From: Paenibacillus phytorum
GTDB taxonomy: Bacteria > Bacillota > Bacilli > Paenibacillales > NBRC-103111
Direction: 5' to 3'
DNA length: 64,000 bases
NCBI RefSeq assembly: GCF_013141715.1
Contig: NZ_WHOA01000247.1
Location: forward strand, 1 to 64,000
Part shown: positions 53,922 through 62,340 of the stretch, piece after piece
Layout of the letters: the number at the start of each line of letters is the position of its first letter
Numbering within the stretch: position 1 is the stretch's first letter
Program-made: the position numbers and the translations under genes
The notes under the pieces: model-generated
Databases searched by the model: none
What the model was told of the DNA's origin: nothing
What the model saw: the letters and a program-made list of their open reading frames with translations, nothing else

Positions 53922-54710
53922 TTATTCATTATTAAATCTTTTACCAGAAATCCAAAAGACCGTTACAACAATTGTCAGTACAATCCATATAAGTACCACT
54001 AAAACGTTCCATATTACACTGGGGTTAACTGCTCCTGTAATTAAAACTTCCATGGCTTGTTTACTCATACTCGCTGGATTCATAAAATCTGTAAGAGCAC
54101 TCAAACCAAGTACAATTCTACAGCCTAGCAGGAATACGATTGAAATTAATGCAATAATACCTTGGCTATTAAAAATAGTACTTATCATCGTAGTGTAGGA
54201 TACCATAAACAGAACCCATAACAAATAGAACAACGAAGCTATTATCGCATCCACAAAATTAACGTTTGTAAACAACAAATTAACATATACATACGAAATC
54301 AAGTAACCTAACGCTACAGAACAAGCAACAAATATGTAATTGGCAATTATTTTCCCACCTATGTACGATGCTACAGTGACCGGTCTTGTAAGAATAAAAG
54401 CCAACATACCATTTACTTTATCTGTCTGTAAGACCCCCATCATCGAAATTGCAATAATGATAACCCCTAACTGATCAAATTGAGCAGCTAAAGTACTTGC
54501 AAGTACTTCCCCACCTTGCTGAGCAGCCATACTAGGATCAATTGTGATGCCTTGTGCTCCACCGAGTGATTTTAATATAGAGGGTAAATAATAACTAACA
54601 ACTGGTTGAGTTATTCCTAAAAATATAAATACTAGAGGCAGCCAAATAACTTTAAATTCACGTACCATTTGAACAAATTCTTTTTTCATTAGCACATTAA
54701 AATTATTCAT
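53922..54710 (-). CDS. ABC-2 type transporter permease (YxlG-like)
   Basis: Membrane protein of 262 residues with about six helices, first at 22-42, then a short outer loop (residues 50-75), and helices near 80-100, 115-140, 150-170, 175-200 and 235-258. The ABC-2 architecture and the N-terminus MNNFNVLMKKEFVQMVREFK match YxlG/NosY-like permeases. It overlaps the ATPase gene by four bases. Substrate unknown; such systems often confer peptide or antibiotic immunity. Confidence 0.87.
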   Translation of the reverse strand: MNNFNVLMKKEFVQMVREFKVIWLPLVFIFLGITQPVVSYYLPSILKSLGGAQGITIDPSMAAQQGGEVLASTLAAQFDQLGVIIIAISMMGVLQTDKVNGMLAFILTRPVTVASYIGGKIIANYIFVACSVALGYLISYVYVNLLFTNVNFVDAIIASLFYLLWVLFMVSYTTMISTIFNSQGIIALISIVFLLGCRIVLGLSALTDFMNPASMSKQAMEVLITGAVNPSVIWNVLVVLIWIVLTIVVTVFWISGKRFNNE

Positions 54711-55612
54711 TTTTCCACCACCAATTTCATGAATATCTCTTCTAATGTATCGTTATTGATTTCAAACTTTACGAGGTCAACCTGATGTTCCAGAGCACTT
54801 CTTAGTAACAAATTCTTGTTCAAGCCTATATGTTCAACTTGTATTTTTATTTTATTTCCTACTGCCTCTACATCCTTTACATAGTTCAAATTTTTCAAAA
54901 CTTCCATCCATTCTTGATCGATAGATGTAACTTCAAAAATCAATTTATTTTGGCTATTGCTGTTTAACAAGTCGGAGATGGTTGTATCTTCAATTTTTTG
55001 CCCATTTTTGATGATAATAAATCTTTCACAAATTTCTTCTGCATCACTTAATATATGCGTCGACAATAAAATCGTCGTCTCTCTCTTGATTTCTTCGATT
55101 AGATTCAGTACTTCTCTTCGACCAATTGGGTCTAATGCCGATACGGGCTCGTCCATTACAATCAATGATGGTTTGTGTAACAACGCCTGTGCAATGCCAA
55201 GTCTCTGTTTCATGCCACCTGAAAATGTTCCAACTTTTGAATTCTCTTCTCCACTTAACCCTACTTTCGATAATATTTCTGGGATCGCCTTTGTTAATTC
55301 TTCTTTTCTTAATCCTGATAGTTCCCCCATGAAAGCAAGAGTTTCTTGTGCAGTCATCCAATGATAAAAGTTAGGGTACTGTGGTAAGTAGCCAATTTCC
55401 TTTTTCATTTGCGAAATTTTCTTTCCGTTAAGCAAAACTTCTCCCATTGTAGGATTAATAATATCTGAAATAACTTTGATGAGTGTCGATTTACCAGCCC
55501 CATTCGGCCCTATTAATCCCACACATTCTCCAGATTGCAGAACCATTGAAAAGTTATTTACAGCCGTTTTTTCTTTATATGTTTTAGTAATATTTTTGAC
55601 TTCTAATTTCAT
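54707..55612 (-). CDS. ABC transporter ATP-binding protein (YxlF-like)
   Basis: ATPase partner of the permease. Walker A is GPNGAGKST near residue 36-44, Q-loop YLPQYPNFYHW near 75, signature FSGGMKQRLGIAQAL near 128, Walker B LIVMDEPVSALDP near 149, and STHILSDAEE near 181. A C-terminal domain of about 85 residues follows, as in bacitracin- and immunity-type ABC ATPases. It overlaps both its neighbours by four bases. Confidence 0.92.
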   Translation of the reverse strand: MKLEVKNITKTYKEKTAVNNFSMVLQSGECVGLIGPNGAGKSTLIKVISDIINPTMGEVLLNGKKISQMKKEIGYLPQYPNFYHWMTAQETLAFMGELSGLRKEELTKAIPEILSKVGLSGEENSKVGTFSGGMKQRLGIAQALLHKPSLIVMDEPVSALDPIGRREVLNLIEEIKRETTILLSTHILSDAEEICERFIIIKNGQKIEDTTISDLLNSNSQNKLIFEVTSIDQEWMEVLKNLNYVKDVEAVGNKIKIQVEHIGLNKNLLLRSALEHQVDLVKFEINNDTLEEIFMKLVVEK

Positions 55613-55848
55613 GTTCTTTCACGGTCCTTTCTGCCAATAACAAAGTATAGAATCGGACCAAACGTGTTTAGAAAAATAATAATGAGACTCCACAGCAACA
55701 CATTTTTCCTCGTTTTTCTGTGCTTGTATAAATCCATTAATGCTATTAGGATCAAAATCATTCCTACAGCTAAGACCGGTAAAATAACCGGCAACACAGA
55801 CATGAAATCAAAATCTTTTAATTCGTTCCACCCGTAATGCATTTGCAA
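55609..55848 (-). CDS. Small membrane protein with PLDc_N domain (YxlE-like)
   Basis: Two-helix membrane protein (helices at about residues 16-38 and 49-70) with the phospholipase D N-terminal-like domain often found alone. The C-terminal NTFGPILYFVIGRKDRERT is the family signature. In B. subtilis YxlE precedes YxlF and YxlG and acts against sigma-Y; the gene order is the same here, but there is no sigma factor beside it. I choose TTG 55848 (79 aa) eight bases after GAGGAG, as the upstream GTG lies within the ribosome binding site; the ATG at 55842 is possible. Overlaps the ATPase gene by four bases. Confidence 0.8.
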   Translation of the reverse strand: MQMHYGWNELKDFDFMSVLPVILPVLAVGMILILIALMDLYKHRKTRKNVLLWSLIIIFLNTFGPILYFVIGRKDRERT

Positions 55849-55884
55849 ATCAACCACTCCTCTAAAGTCATTATTAATTGTATA

Positions 55885-55912
55885 ATGTTATCATTATCAA
55901 TAATGATAACAT
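55885..55912. promoter_or_regulatory. Palindromic operator for the YxlEFG-like operon
   Basis: ATGTTATCATTA-TCAA-TAATGATAACAT, perfect 12-bp arms, about 36 bases upstream of the PLDc_N start and just upstream of a TATACAAT -10-like element. Likely bound by the divergent regulator. Confidence 0.75.
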
Positions 55913-55976
55913 AAGAAGGTAAAATGTAACACTTATTTTTTTTCTTTAAAGAATATTGTTTTAATTCTTATTGTTA

Positions 55977-56004
55977 TTTACAATGATAATATTATCATTA
56001 TAGA
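55977..56004 (+). promoter_or_regulatory. Promoter and operator of the HTH regulator gene
   Basis: TTTACA (55977-55982), 16-base spacer, TATAGA (55999-56004). The spacer is filled by a perfect 18-bp palindrome AATGATAATATTATCATT (55982-55999), related to the operator at 55885. Suggests autorepression. Confidence 0.7.
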
Positions 56005-56039
56005 TAATGACGAGATCTTTTATGATTGGGGAGAAAAAA

Positions 56040-56585
56040 ATGGTTAATAAAGCTGAAATTATCCTGCACCCAGTAAGAATGAAGATTTCTCAAGCTTTAA
56101 TGAGAAACAAAGAAAATGGACTGTCTTCACTTGAAATGGTAAAAATCATTAAAGATGTGCCTCAGGCTACTCTATATAGACATATACAAGTTTTGTTAGA
56201 TGCTGGAGTTATCCGCATTATGAAAGAAAAAAAAGTGAGATCCATTTCCGAAAAATACTACACCTTAAATGAAGAAGAAGCCCGACTTAGTGCAGATGAG
56301 TGGAAAAAGTCTTCTATTAAGGAAAAGCTCAATTATATTTCGCATTACCAATTATCGCTAATGACTCAATATCAAAACTATCTTACCAAATTAGAAGAAC
56401 AAGGTTGCTCAGATGATGGTGCTACTTTTTCACTTGTAGAATTAAAGCTTGATGATGAAAATTTTATAAAGTTTCAAAATGAATTAAACGACCTAATGAT
56501 AAAATACTACAACACTTCTAACAACGTTAATGATCTGGATGCACCAATTCGAACTATTGCCTTTACTATTATTCCAGAATCCTAA
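56040..56585 (+). CDS. ArsR-like winged-helix transcriptional regulator
   Basis: Cytosolic DNA-binding protein of 181 residues. The winged helix is at about residues 5-80 (ILHPVRMKISQALMRNKENG, then VPQATLYRHIQVLLDAGVI as recognition region, and the wing MKEKKVRSISEKYYTL). The C-terminal half is a mostly helical domain of unknown ligand. The ATG at 56040 has GGGGAG six bases upstream; the earlier ATG at 56007 has none. It is divergent from the YxlEFG-like genes, with two related palindromes between, and is AT-rich like them. Confidence 0.85.
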   Translation: MVNKAEIILHPVRMKISQALMRNKENGLSSLEMVKIIKDVPQATLYRHIQVLLDAGVIRIMKEKKVRSISEKYYTLNEEEARLSADEWKKSSIKEKLNYISHYQLSLMTQYQNYLTKLEEQGCSDDGATFSLVELKLDDENFIKFQNELNDLMIKYYNTSNNVNDLDAPIRTIAFTIIPES

Positions 56586-56602
56586 AACAGAAAAATCAAA
56601 GC

Positions 56603-56630
56603 GATTAGCATACCTTACAACAAAAAGAAA
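56603..56630. repeat. Direct repeat, right copy, bounding the ABC island
   Basis: GATTAGCATACCTTA followed by CAACAAAAAGAAA; 18 bases after the regulator stop. Pairs with 53788-53815. Confidence 0.85.
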
Positions 56631-56684
56631 TGGCATCATTCCATTACGCTAAGCGAATTAATGAATCATTTTGTCAAGTGACAG

Positions 56685-56727
56685 CAGAAAAGCCGGTTTT
56701 CCCTACTATAAGGAACACCGGCTTTCA
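56685..56727 (-). terminator. Intrinsic terminator of the TetR/hydrolase operon
   Basis: AAAGCCGGTGTTCC and GGGAAAACCGGCTTTT arms around TTATAGTA, just after the hydrolase stop. Confidence 0.85.
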
Positions 56728-56735
56728 TGTCGTTT

Positions 56736-57713
56736 CTACTCTTTTCCTATATACTTATCCATAAAGCGATCTACTCTTTGGAAATATTCAGTGGGGTAAT
56801 GATTGATGGCATCGATATGCTCCGTATTATGCGGGTACCATGCTTCTGCATATGGGTCATCTTTTAATGACTCAAAAATTGCTTCTGTATTTTTATAACT
56901 AATTTGCTGATCTCCAGTTCCATGAATAAGCAGAACTGGCTTGTCTTGCATCTTTTTTACCGCATCCATAGGAGATATGGAATCAAGATCAACCTTAAAG
57001 ACCCAATTTGCCATCCATGTCGATGTATAACTGAATGGAATCGCAGGTAAACCTGAAAAGAAGGGCAAACCCTCTCTCAGAAATAGACCAGCATTACGAA
57101 AAGGACTATCCGCAATTACGGCTTCGATGTCATCACTTTCACTTGCGGCTAGCAAAGAAGTAGCAGCACCCATTGAAAAGCCGATAACTCCAATGTTATC
57201 ACCCGTATGGTCTCTGGATTTTAAATAGCTTACAGCTCCTAGCAAATCGTATTTTTCATTGAGGCCCAGTGTAATCAAATCACCATCGGATTTACCTTGC
57301 GAGCTGAGGTCAAATGCCAATACATTGTATCCTTTCGGAACGAAATGCTCTACTAACTTTGGGGTCCGCCCTTTGACTAAACGATTGCTTGTATATCCAT
57401 GGACGACAATAATCGTCTTATTACTTGCTTTACCAGAAAGACCACTTGCAGGAAAGAAGGAACCTCTAATCGTATTATCATTTTTCAAACTCTTGAACTC
57501 GACCTCTTCGTAGGGAGTTTTATCGATATTCAATTCGTAGCTGACATTTGTGTCTCTAGGATGGTGCAACAAGGTGTCTATTACTTTATAAGATATAAAA
57601 AATACAAGAGCCATCACAAGCAAAAGCACGATCCCTAGGCTCAATAAAATTTTCCTTCGTTTTTTCGAACGAACGTTTAGTATCAAATTTGGTTGTAATG
57701 ATGTTTCACTCAT
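56736..57713 (-). CDS. Membrane-anchored alpha/beta hydrolase
   Basis: An N-terminal helix (residues 22-45) anchors a BAAT/peptidase S9-like alpha/beta hydrolase domain. Oxyanion region IIVVHGYTSNR near 100-110, nucleophile elbow GFSMGAA near 178-184, acid in LLIHGTGDQQIS near 265-276, and catalytic His in NTEHIDA near 295-301. The family is often induced by stress or lipophilic compounds, but the substrate is unknown. It overlaps the TetR gene by four bases (ATGA), so it is cotranscribed with and probably controlled by that repressor. Confidence 0.88.
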   Translation of the reverse strand: MSETSLQPNLILNVRSKKRRKILLSLGIVLLLVMALVFFISYKVIDTLLHHPRDTNVSYELNIDKTPYEEVEFKSLKNDNTIRGSFFPASGLSGKASNKTIIVVHGYTSNRLVKGRTPKLVEHFVPKGYNVLAFDLSSQGKSDGDLITLGLNEKYDLLGAVSYLKSRDHTGDNIGVIGFSMGAATSLLAASESDDIEAVIADSPFRNAGLFLREGLPFFSGLPAIPFSYTSTWMANWVFKVDLDSISPMDAVKKMQDKPVLLIHGTGDQQISYKNTEAIFESLKDDPYAEAWYPHNTEHIDAINHYPTEYFQRVDRFMDKYIGKE

Positions 57714-58345
57714 TCAGATTCCCTCGCTTTTTCTTTAGGTTGTGTGGGTGCGAACAAATATAAGGCATGCTCCTTCAAATTTCCCCACTCGGGGTGATGG
57801 ATAATACTTTCTCCAAGAGTTAAGCCTACCCCATTTAAGAAAGAGATATAGGCGCGAGAGATCATAGCTGGTGAAAAGTTTTTGTTGAATTCTCCCATTA
57901 ACTGTCCCTTTGCATAGACGCATTCAATTGTATCTGTCATTACTTTTGTACTTTCAAGGACCTTCTGTGTAAGTTCAGGAAATCTTATCCGTTGTCCTAA
58001 GACATATTGAACAAGCCGCAATTCATTTGTATAGCAATAGATATGATTGAATTGTTCTTCTACCATGTTCTTAATTAATACGCCCGGCGTCCCCTCTTGT
58101 TTTAGACAAGCAAGCGACTTCTCCTGAATATCAGCAAGCGGCTCAAGGACAGCGGCGTAGAATAAGGCTTCTTTGCTTGGGAAATATTGAAAAATGGTTC
58201 CAGCAGTCACTCCCACACTCTGAGCAATGAGAGCCGTTGTGGTATTAGAATATCCATTTTCTGCGAACAGGACAACGGCTTCTTTTAGGATACAACTACG
58301 CCGCTCCTGTCTTTTTTCTTCATTGATTGGTCTTGCCAAATTCAT
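57710..58345 (-). CDS. TetR family transcriptional regulator
   Basis: The N-terminal helix-turn-helix is at about 20-60 (AVVLFAENGYSNTTTALIAQ, then GVTAGTIFQYFPSKEALFYA). The C-terminal ligand domain is not assignable to a subfamily. I use the ATG at 58345 (211 aa); the ribosome binding site GAGAG is weak. A 38-bp palindrome 23 bases upstream is the probable operator, so autorepression of the regulator and hydrolase operon is likely. Confidence 0.88.
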   Translation of the reverse strand: MNLARPINEEKRQERRSCILKEAVVLFAENGYSNTTTALIAQSVGVTAGTIFQYFPSKEALFYAAVLEPLADIQEKSLACLKQEGTPGVLIKNMVEEQFNHIYCYTNELRLVQYVLGQRIRFPELTQKVLESTKVMTDTIECVYAKGQLMGEFNKNFSPAMISRAYISFLNGVGLTLGESIIHHPEWGNLKEHALYLFAPTQPKEKARESE

Positions 58346-58367
58346 TCCCACTCTCTGTAGATTTAAT

Positions 58368-58405
58368 TATTATTAATTAAATGATCAATCATTTAATTAA
58401 TAATA
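58368..58405. promoter_or_regulatory. 38-bp TetR operator palindrome
   Basis: Two perfect 18-bp arms (left arm TATTATTAATTAAATGAT) around CA, directly upstream of the TetR gene. The remaining sequence between 58406 and 58475 shows no gene. Confidence 0.75.
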
Positions 58406-58475
58406 TATCTCTAATTACTAATAATAGCAAGAGTGTATTCATCTTACTCATGAGTAGGATGAAACTTCACAAATA

Positions 58476-58523
58476 AAAACAAGCCAGAGCGCTGCCCAAC
58501 ATGCACTCCGGCTTGTTTTTTTA
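58476..58523. terminator. Bidirectional terminator
   Basis: ACAAGCCAGAG and CTCCGGCTTGT arms with a long loop; TTTTTTT on the plus strand and TTTTTATTTG on the minus strand. Ends the minus-strand operon containing the formylglycine-like gene. Confidence 0.85.
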
Positions 58524-58525
58524 CA

Positions 58526-58648
58526 TTACTTTGTACGAGTACACGCTTCGACTTCTTTAAGTATTTCAGCAGATTTCCCAAAAGGTATGAATGTATAAAG
58601 TACGCAATTTCCTGACTTCATCGCTGCCTTCGCTGCGCTCTCCTGCAT
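58526..58648 (-). CDS. Possible 40-residue ORF or gene remnant
   Basis: Reading frame of 40 codons, MQESAAKAAMKSGNCVLYTF onwards, ending in EACTRTK just before the terminator. There is no good ribosome binding site. The composition looks protein-like, but it may be a remnant of a longer gene or chance. Not recognised. Confidence 0.3.
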   Translation of the reverse strand: MQESAAKAAMKSGNCVLYTFIPFGKSAEILKEVEACTRTK

Positions 58649-58658
58649 TTGTCACAAC

Positions 58659-59339
58659 TTACATAGACTTAGCAAGTCGGAATCCAAGGTCATCGATGGT
58701 AAATGTCGGGTGACTGCGACGACGACACGTTGCCCCGCAACCTCTGGCCTCTTCAGCCCAACTACCACCGCGAAAAATTCGGTAGGTGCCATATACGTTC
58801 TGATCGTATAAATCCCAACACCACTCCCAAACATTCCCTAACATATCATACAGCCCCCAGGCATTCGGTTCCTTTCTTCCTACTTCATGGGTCGTGCCAG
58901 CTGAATTTTCATTATACCAGGCAATCTTATCAAGCTCTCCGTATCTATATCCTGTAGTTCCTGCTTTACATGCGTACTGCCATTCCGCTTCGGAAGGGAG
59001 GCGATAGCCATTTGATTCCCAATCACAGATGATATTTTCACCATCATCACTTATCGAATAACACTCCTTCAAACCAACTTTCTGAGAAAGTAGATTGCAA
59101 AAAGAAATGGCATCATTCCATGATATATTCACAACCGGATTTTGATCTCCGTCATAAGAAATAGATGATTTTTGTGAAATGGCAAAATAAAGTTCCTTTG
59201 TGACAGGATACCGGGCAAGAAGAAACGGTTGTATGATAACCTTCCATTCAGAGCTTGTTCGATCGTCCCTTAAATCTATTTCTCCACCAGGAACTTTTAC
59301 CATCGGATAATCAGTAAGACTCTGTAATACATTTGACAC
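58659..59339 (-). CDS. SUMF1/formylglycine-generating enzyme family protein
   Basis: FGE-sulfatase-fold protein of about 226 residues. The signatures are RLPSEAEWQYACKAGTTGY near 115-133, GLYDMLGNVWEWCWD near 162-176, FRGGSW near 188-193 and DLGFRLAKSM at the end. Some members oxidise a sulfatase Cys to formylglycine; others act in metabolite pathways or phage proteins. Two cysteines lie in GCGATCR near 199-205, close to the active-site region, but their spacing (C-x3-C) differs from classical FGE, and no sulfatase is seen nearby. I use GTG 59339 after GGAGG; an upstream TTG lacks a site. It follows DUF4180 by 27 bases. Confidence 0.85.
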   Translation of the reverse strand: MSNVLQSLTDYPMVKVPGGEIDLRDDRTSSEWKVIIQPFLLARYPVTKELYFAISQKSSISYDGDQNPVVNISWNDAISFCNLLSQKVGLKECYSISDDGENIICDWESNGYRLPSEAEWQYACKAGTTGYRYGELDKIAWYNENSAGTTHEVGRKEPNAWGLYDMLGNVWEWCWDLYDQNVYGTYRIFRGGSWAEEARGCGATCRRRSHPTFTIDDLGFRLAKSM

Positions 59340-59366
59340 TCCATCTTCCTCCAAATCTCACTAGTG

Positions 59367-59732
59367 TTAACTGCTGCTCAATTTATCAATAGCTTCTTTT
59401 TCATTTGACAAGAAAAAGATATCCTTTCCCTTGTTACATTCATAGATGAAATCCTTCAAGCTTTCACTTGAAAAGACAGTAAAATCACCAACGATTGCAA
59501 CTTTCTTTCGATAATTTATGAATTTTTGTAATATTTCTCCTGCAAGCCGTGTTTTTAAATCGAAAAAGTCCTCACTTAATGCCGATCGATTTAAAATTAT
59601 ACGATCAGATCCTGTTTCGTATTGTACAGTTGCCATCAGATCTAAAGCCGACTGAACATCAGTTATCAATATTTCGTTGCTTTCAACGACGGCCATTTCT
59701 ACATCATTCTTTTTGATTGTCACTAATTTCAT
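59367..59732 (-). CDS. DUF4180 domain protein
   Basis: 121-residue cytosolic protein of unknown function. It starts MKLVTIKKNDVEMAVVESNE and includes SDRIILNRSALSEDFFDLKT near 42-61, LAGEILQKFINYRKKVAIVG near 63-82, and a C-terminal FIYECNKGKDIFFL. These are hallmarks of DUF4180. The ATG at 59732 has GGAGG six bases upstream; the longer frame is not needed. It lies 20 bases after the TetR gene and before the SUMF1 gene, suggesting one operon. Confidence 0.83.
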   Translation of the reverse strand: MKLVTIKKNDVEMAVVESNEILITDVQSALDLMATVQYETGSDRIILNRSALSEDFFDLKTRLAGEILQKFINYRKKVAIVGDFTVFSSESLKDFIYECNKGKDIFFLSNEKEAIDKLSSS

Positions 59733-59752
59733 ATTCGTCCTCCATTCGTCGT

Positions 59753-60406
59753 TCAACCTTTAATTAATCTTCCGACATAATCCTCACAGATATATCGATT
59801 ATCCTCATTATTCAATGGAGGAATATTCGCTACTCTAAAGAAGCTTAGTCCAACCACCATCGCCAGAAGGCCGTAAGCGGCGCTTTTGGAATCGTCCACC
59901 CTCATTTGCCCCGACATGTTACCGTAATCAAAGATCCTCGCGATGCCGTGTAGATCTTCCGTATAGCTCTTGGATACTACCTCTTGCAAATTGCGATCCA
60001 ATACAGCTTTGGAGAAGAACTGAAGAAAAAGCTTCGCTTGATCTTCATGCGGGATAAACATCCTTTCAATCCCATCAAGTTCCGAAACATTGATCGTCTT
60101 CTGCCTATCATCGCTATATGGCGGGAGGATGTGCTTCAGCGTGACATCGATCATTTCCTCTGCTGTCATTGTTTTCTGGATTTCTGATTGGATCTTTAAA
60201 CCATAATAGGCTAAGAACGACTTAAATGCTTCTATGATCAAGTTATCTTTATTCTTAAAATAATAAGTGACAACGCCCTTTGAGCAGTCCGCATACTCAG
60301 CAACCTTATCCAGAGTCATGCCATCAATCCCGTGTCTACTGATACAAATTAGTGTGGCGTTAATGACGTCTGCTCGACGCTTTGGTTCCATTCCTACTTT
60401 AGGCAT
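59753..60406 (-). CDS. TetR family regulator (BetI-like C-terminal domain)
   Basis: Helix-turn-helix at about residues 12-55 (RRADVINATLICISRHGIDG, then KVAEYADCSKGVVTYYFKNK). The C-terminal part resembles the TetR_C_6/BetI group. The ATG at 60406 (217 aa) has GAGGAGG five bases upstream; the ATG six codons earlier has none. It heads the TetR-DUF4180-SUMF1 operon behind a strong sigma-A promoter. Confidence 0.9.
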   Translation of the reverse strand: MPKVGMEPKRRADVINATLICISRHGIDGMTLDKVAEYADCSKGVVTYYFKNKDNLIIEAFKSFLAYYGLKIQSEIQKTMTAEEMIDVTLKHILPPYSDDRQKTINVSELDGIERMFIPHEDQAKLFLQFFSKAVLDRNLQEVVSKSYTEDLHGIARIFDYGNMSGQMRVDDSKSAAYGLLAMVVGLSFFRVANIPPLNNEDNRYICEDYVGRLIKG

Positions 60407-60460
60407 TTTTTCCTCCTCGTTCATTTAAGTTTTTTTATACCGTACAGTCGGAATAAATAA

Positions 60461-60489
60461 AATATATACATTATTTTTATTTATGTCAA
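60461..60489 (-). promoter_or_regulatory. Sigma-A promoter of the TetR-DUF4180-SUMF1 operon
   Basis: Minus strand TTGACA (60484-60489), 17-base spacer, TATATT (60461-60466). A short dyad TCCGACTGTACGGTA (about 60438-60452), just downstream of the -10, is a candidate repressor site. Confidence 0.75.
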
Positions 60490-60502
60490 ACACTGCACAA
60501 AA

Positions 60503-60529
60503 TAAAAAAAGCCACCCGAAGGTGACTTT
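60503..60529 (-). terminator. Intrinsic terminator of the 5'-nucleotidase gene
   Basis: AAAGTCACC-TTCG-GGTGGCTTTTTTT, about 48 bases after the stop. Confidence 0.92.
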
Positions 60530-60576
60530 CTAAGATAATGCTTTCTTATGATGAGGGAATCTTGAACTCCCCTGCT

Positions 60577-62340
60577 CTAAGGTACCTTAATCTCTTGACC
60601 TGGGTAAATGAGATTAGGGTTTTTAAAATTGTTCAACTGCTGAAGAATTTGCCATGTTGTTTGATAAGACCTGCTGATTTTCCATAGTGAATCACCGGGT
60701 TTGACAACATAGATATTGCTAGCTGCTCCAGGAGCCGGTTCCTGTGAAGGAGTACGAGTCGTCTGTACCGCCGTAGCGTTGATGCGACCTTCGACTTTAG
60801 CCTCTACCACTCCGCTTTTACGCATATATGTGATTAATGCTTCTTCCAAGGATGCGAAATCATTGTCAAGAGGATAAGCCTTAAACATGGTGTATTGGTC
60901 TCCGCCTGCGGCCATAAAGTCGTTCGTTGCAAGTAAATAGGATGCTCCTAGATCAATCGGATAACCTTTTACGTGAATAGACGTCACACGGCTTCCTTTT
61001 GGCTGAGATGGATCAAACGAGACGGTCATACCGCCAACATGCGGGAAGCCTCCCAATGACTCCGGATAAGCAGAGAGACCTAGTTCTAACGCCGCTTTAA
61101 TGTCGGAGCCCTTTACTTTCTTCGTTTGAATATAGTTACCGAATGGCAATACGGTTACTATCTGACCCTTCGTAATTGAACCCGCTTTGATCGAAGCGCG
61201 GATACCGCCTCCGTTCGTGATGGATACATCGGCGCCTGTTTCGCTGAGCATGGCGTCCGCAATTAAATTGCCCAAATTGGACTCACCTTTACGGACAACT
61301 TCCCGTTCACCAACTAAATCAACCTTAGAAGAACCGACAATTTCCTGCAGCACCTTATCTTGTTCTTTTTTCACATTAGCAATAATGTCGATTACGGCTT
61401 GGTCTCCTGGGGTTTTATCTTCATCGGCTGTTTTCTTAGTAATCAGGCTCGAAGTTTTACCAGTCAATTTGCCGTTCTCAAATGTCAAATCTACGCGGCC
61501 CAGGTTTTTGAGATACTCTCCCGTTTGCGCAATTAGCACATTCCCAACCAGCAGACCTGTGTTAAGCGTCGTATGGCTGTGTCCGTCGATGATGACATCA
61601 ATTTCTGGAACCGCTGCTGCTACCTTTTTGCTTGTATCAATGCTGGACTCGTCGATGCCGAGATGGGTTAAGGCAATGATGACATCTACTTTACCTTTGA
61701 GCTCGGAAACAATTTTCTTAGCTTCTTCAGCTGGATCAGTGAAAGTAAGCCCCTCGACATTGTTCGGATGTGTTTTATAGGCAGTCTCCGGCGTAGTCAA
61801 ACCGAATATACCAAGTTTAATGCCATCCACTTCTTTAATGACATAAGGCTCTAGGATTCGTGATCCGTCGTTTTTTTTCGTATTAGCGCTTAGAACGGGG
61901 AATTTTGCCCGCTTGGATAGCTCGATTAGACGCTGATAACCGTAGTTGAAATCATGATTCCCAGCCGCCATAGCGTTATAGCCTACCGCGTTCATAATAT
62001 CCACAATGCTTTCCCCGCGCACCAGATTAGCGATCGGCTGCCCATGGAACGTATCTCCCGCATCAAGAATGAGAGAATTTGGAGTCAATTCCTTGTAATT
62101 CTTAATCAACGCGCTCATTTTTGCAAAACCAATTCCTTCTGCCGTAGCTTCAATCCGGGAATGCGTGTCATTGGTGTGAAAGAGAGTAATTTTTTTCGTA
62201 CTGCTGGTTGCTGCTGCATTCGTTGTTCCATTTGCAGGTACAGACGGAGTACTCGGCTCAGCTGCAACTACTGTGTAAGCCGAGGAAACGGTCACAAACA
62301 TGGCGAGTGCACTTGCCATCCATAGCTTTGTTTTTCTCAT
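60577..62340 (-). CDS. Secreted 5'-nucleotidase with C-terminal LysM domain
   Basis: Extracellular nucleotide phosphatase of the UshA/YfkN family. It has a signal peptide (residues 1-27). The metallophosphoesterase domain shows NDTHSRIE near 57, AGDTFHGQP near 93, GNHDFNYG near 126 and GHSHT near 253. The 5'-nucleotidase C-terminal domain (about 330-510) carries [13 protein letters not shown]. The last about 47 residues form a LysM module ([20 protein letters not shown] to [11 protein letters not shown]) that should hold the enzyme on peptidoglycan instead of an LPxTG anchor. The ATG at 62340 has GGAGG 11 bases upstream. A TATAAT (62382-62387 on the minus strand) may be its -10. Confidence 0.93.
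   Translation of the reverse strand: MRKTKLWMASALAMFVTVSSAYTVVAAEPSTPSVPANGTTNAAATSSTKKITLFHTNDTHSRIEATAEGIGFAKMSALIKNYKELTPNSLILDAGDTFHGQPIANLVRGESIVDIMNAVGYNAMAAGNHDFNYGYQRLIELSKRAKFPVLSANTKKNDGSRILEPYVIKEVDGIKLGIFGLTTPETAYKTHPNNVEGLTFTDPAEEAKKIVSELKGKVDVIIALTHLGIDESSIDTSKKVAAAVPEIDVIIDGHSHTTLNTGLLVGNVLIAQTGEYLKNLGRVDLTFENGKLTGKTSSLITKKTADEDKTPGDQAVIDIIANVKKEQDKVLQEIVGSSKVDLVGEREVVRKGESNLGNLIADAMLSETGADVSITNGGGIRASIKAGSITKGQIVTVLPFGNYIQTKKVKGSDIKAALELGLSAYPESLGGFPHVGGMTVSFDPSQPKGSRVTSIHVKGYPIDLGASYLLATNDFMAAGGDQYTMFKAYPLDNDFASLEEALITYMRKSGVVEAKVEGRINATAVQTTRTPSQEPAPGAASNIYVVKPGDSLWKISRSYQTTWQILQQLNNFKNPNLIYPGQEIKVP

Noticed and set aside
55982-55999. Palindrome resembling a Fur box (AATGATAATATTATCATT)
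   Set aside because: It lacks the central base of the 7-1-7 Fur consensus (arms abut), and a related dyad nearby points to the divergent regulator instead.
53788-56630. Insertion sequence or integrative element
   Set aside because: No transposase, integrase or terminal inverted repeats; only the direct repeat is present, so it is reported as an island of unknown origin.
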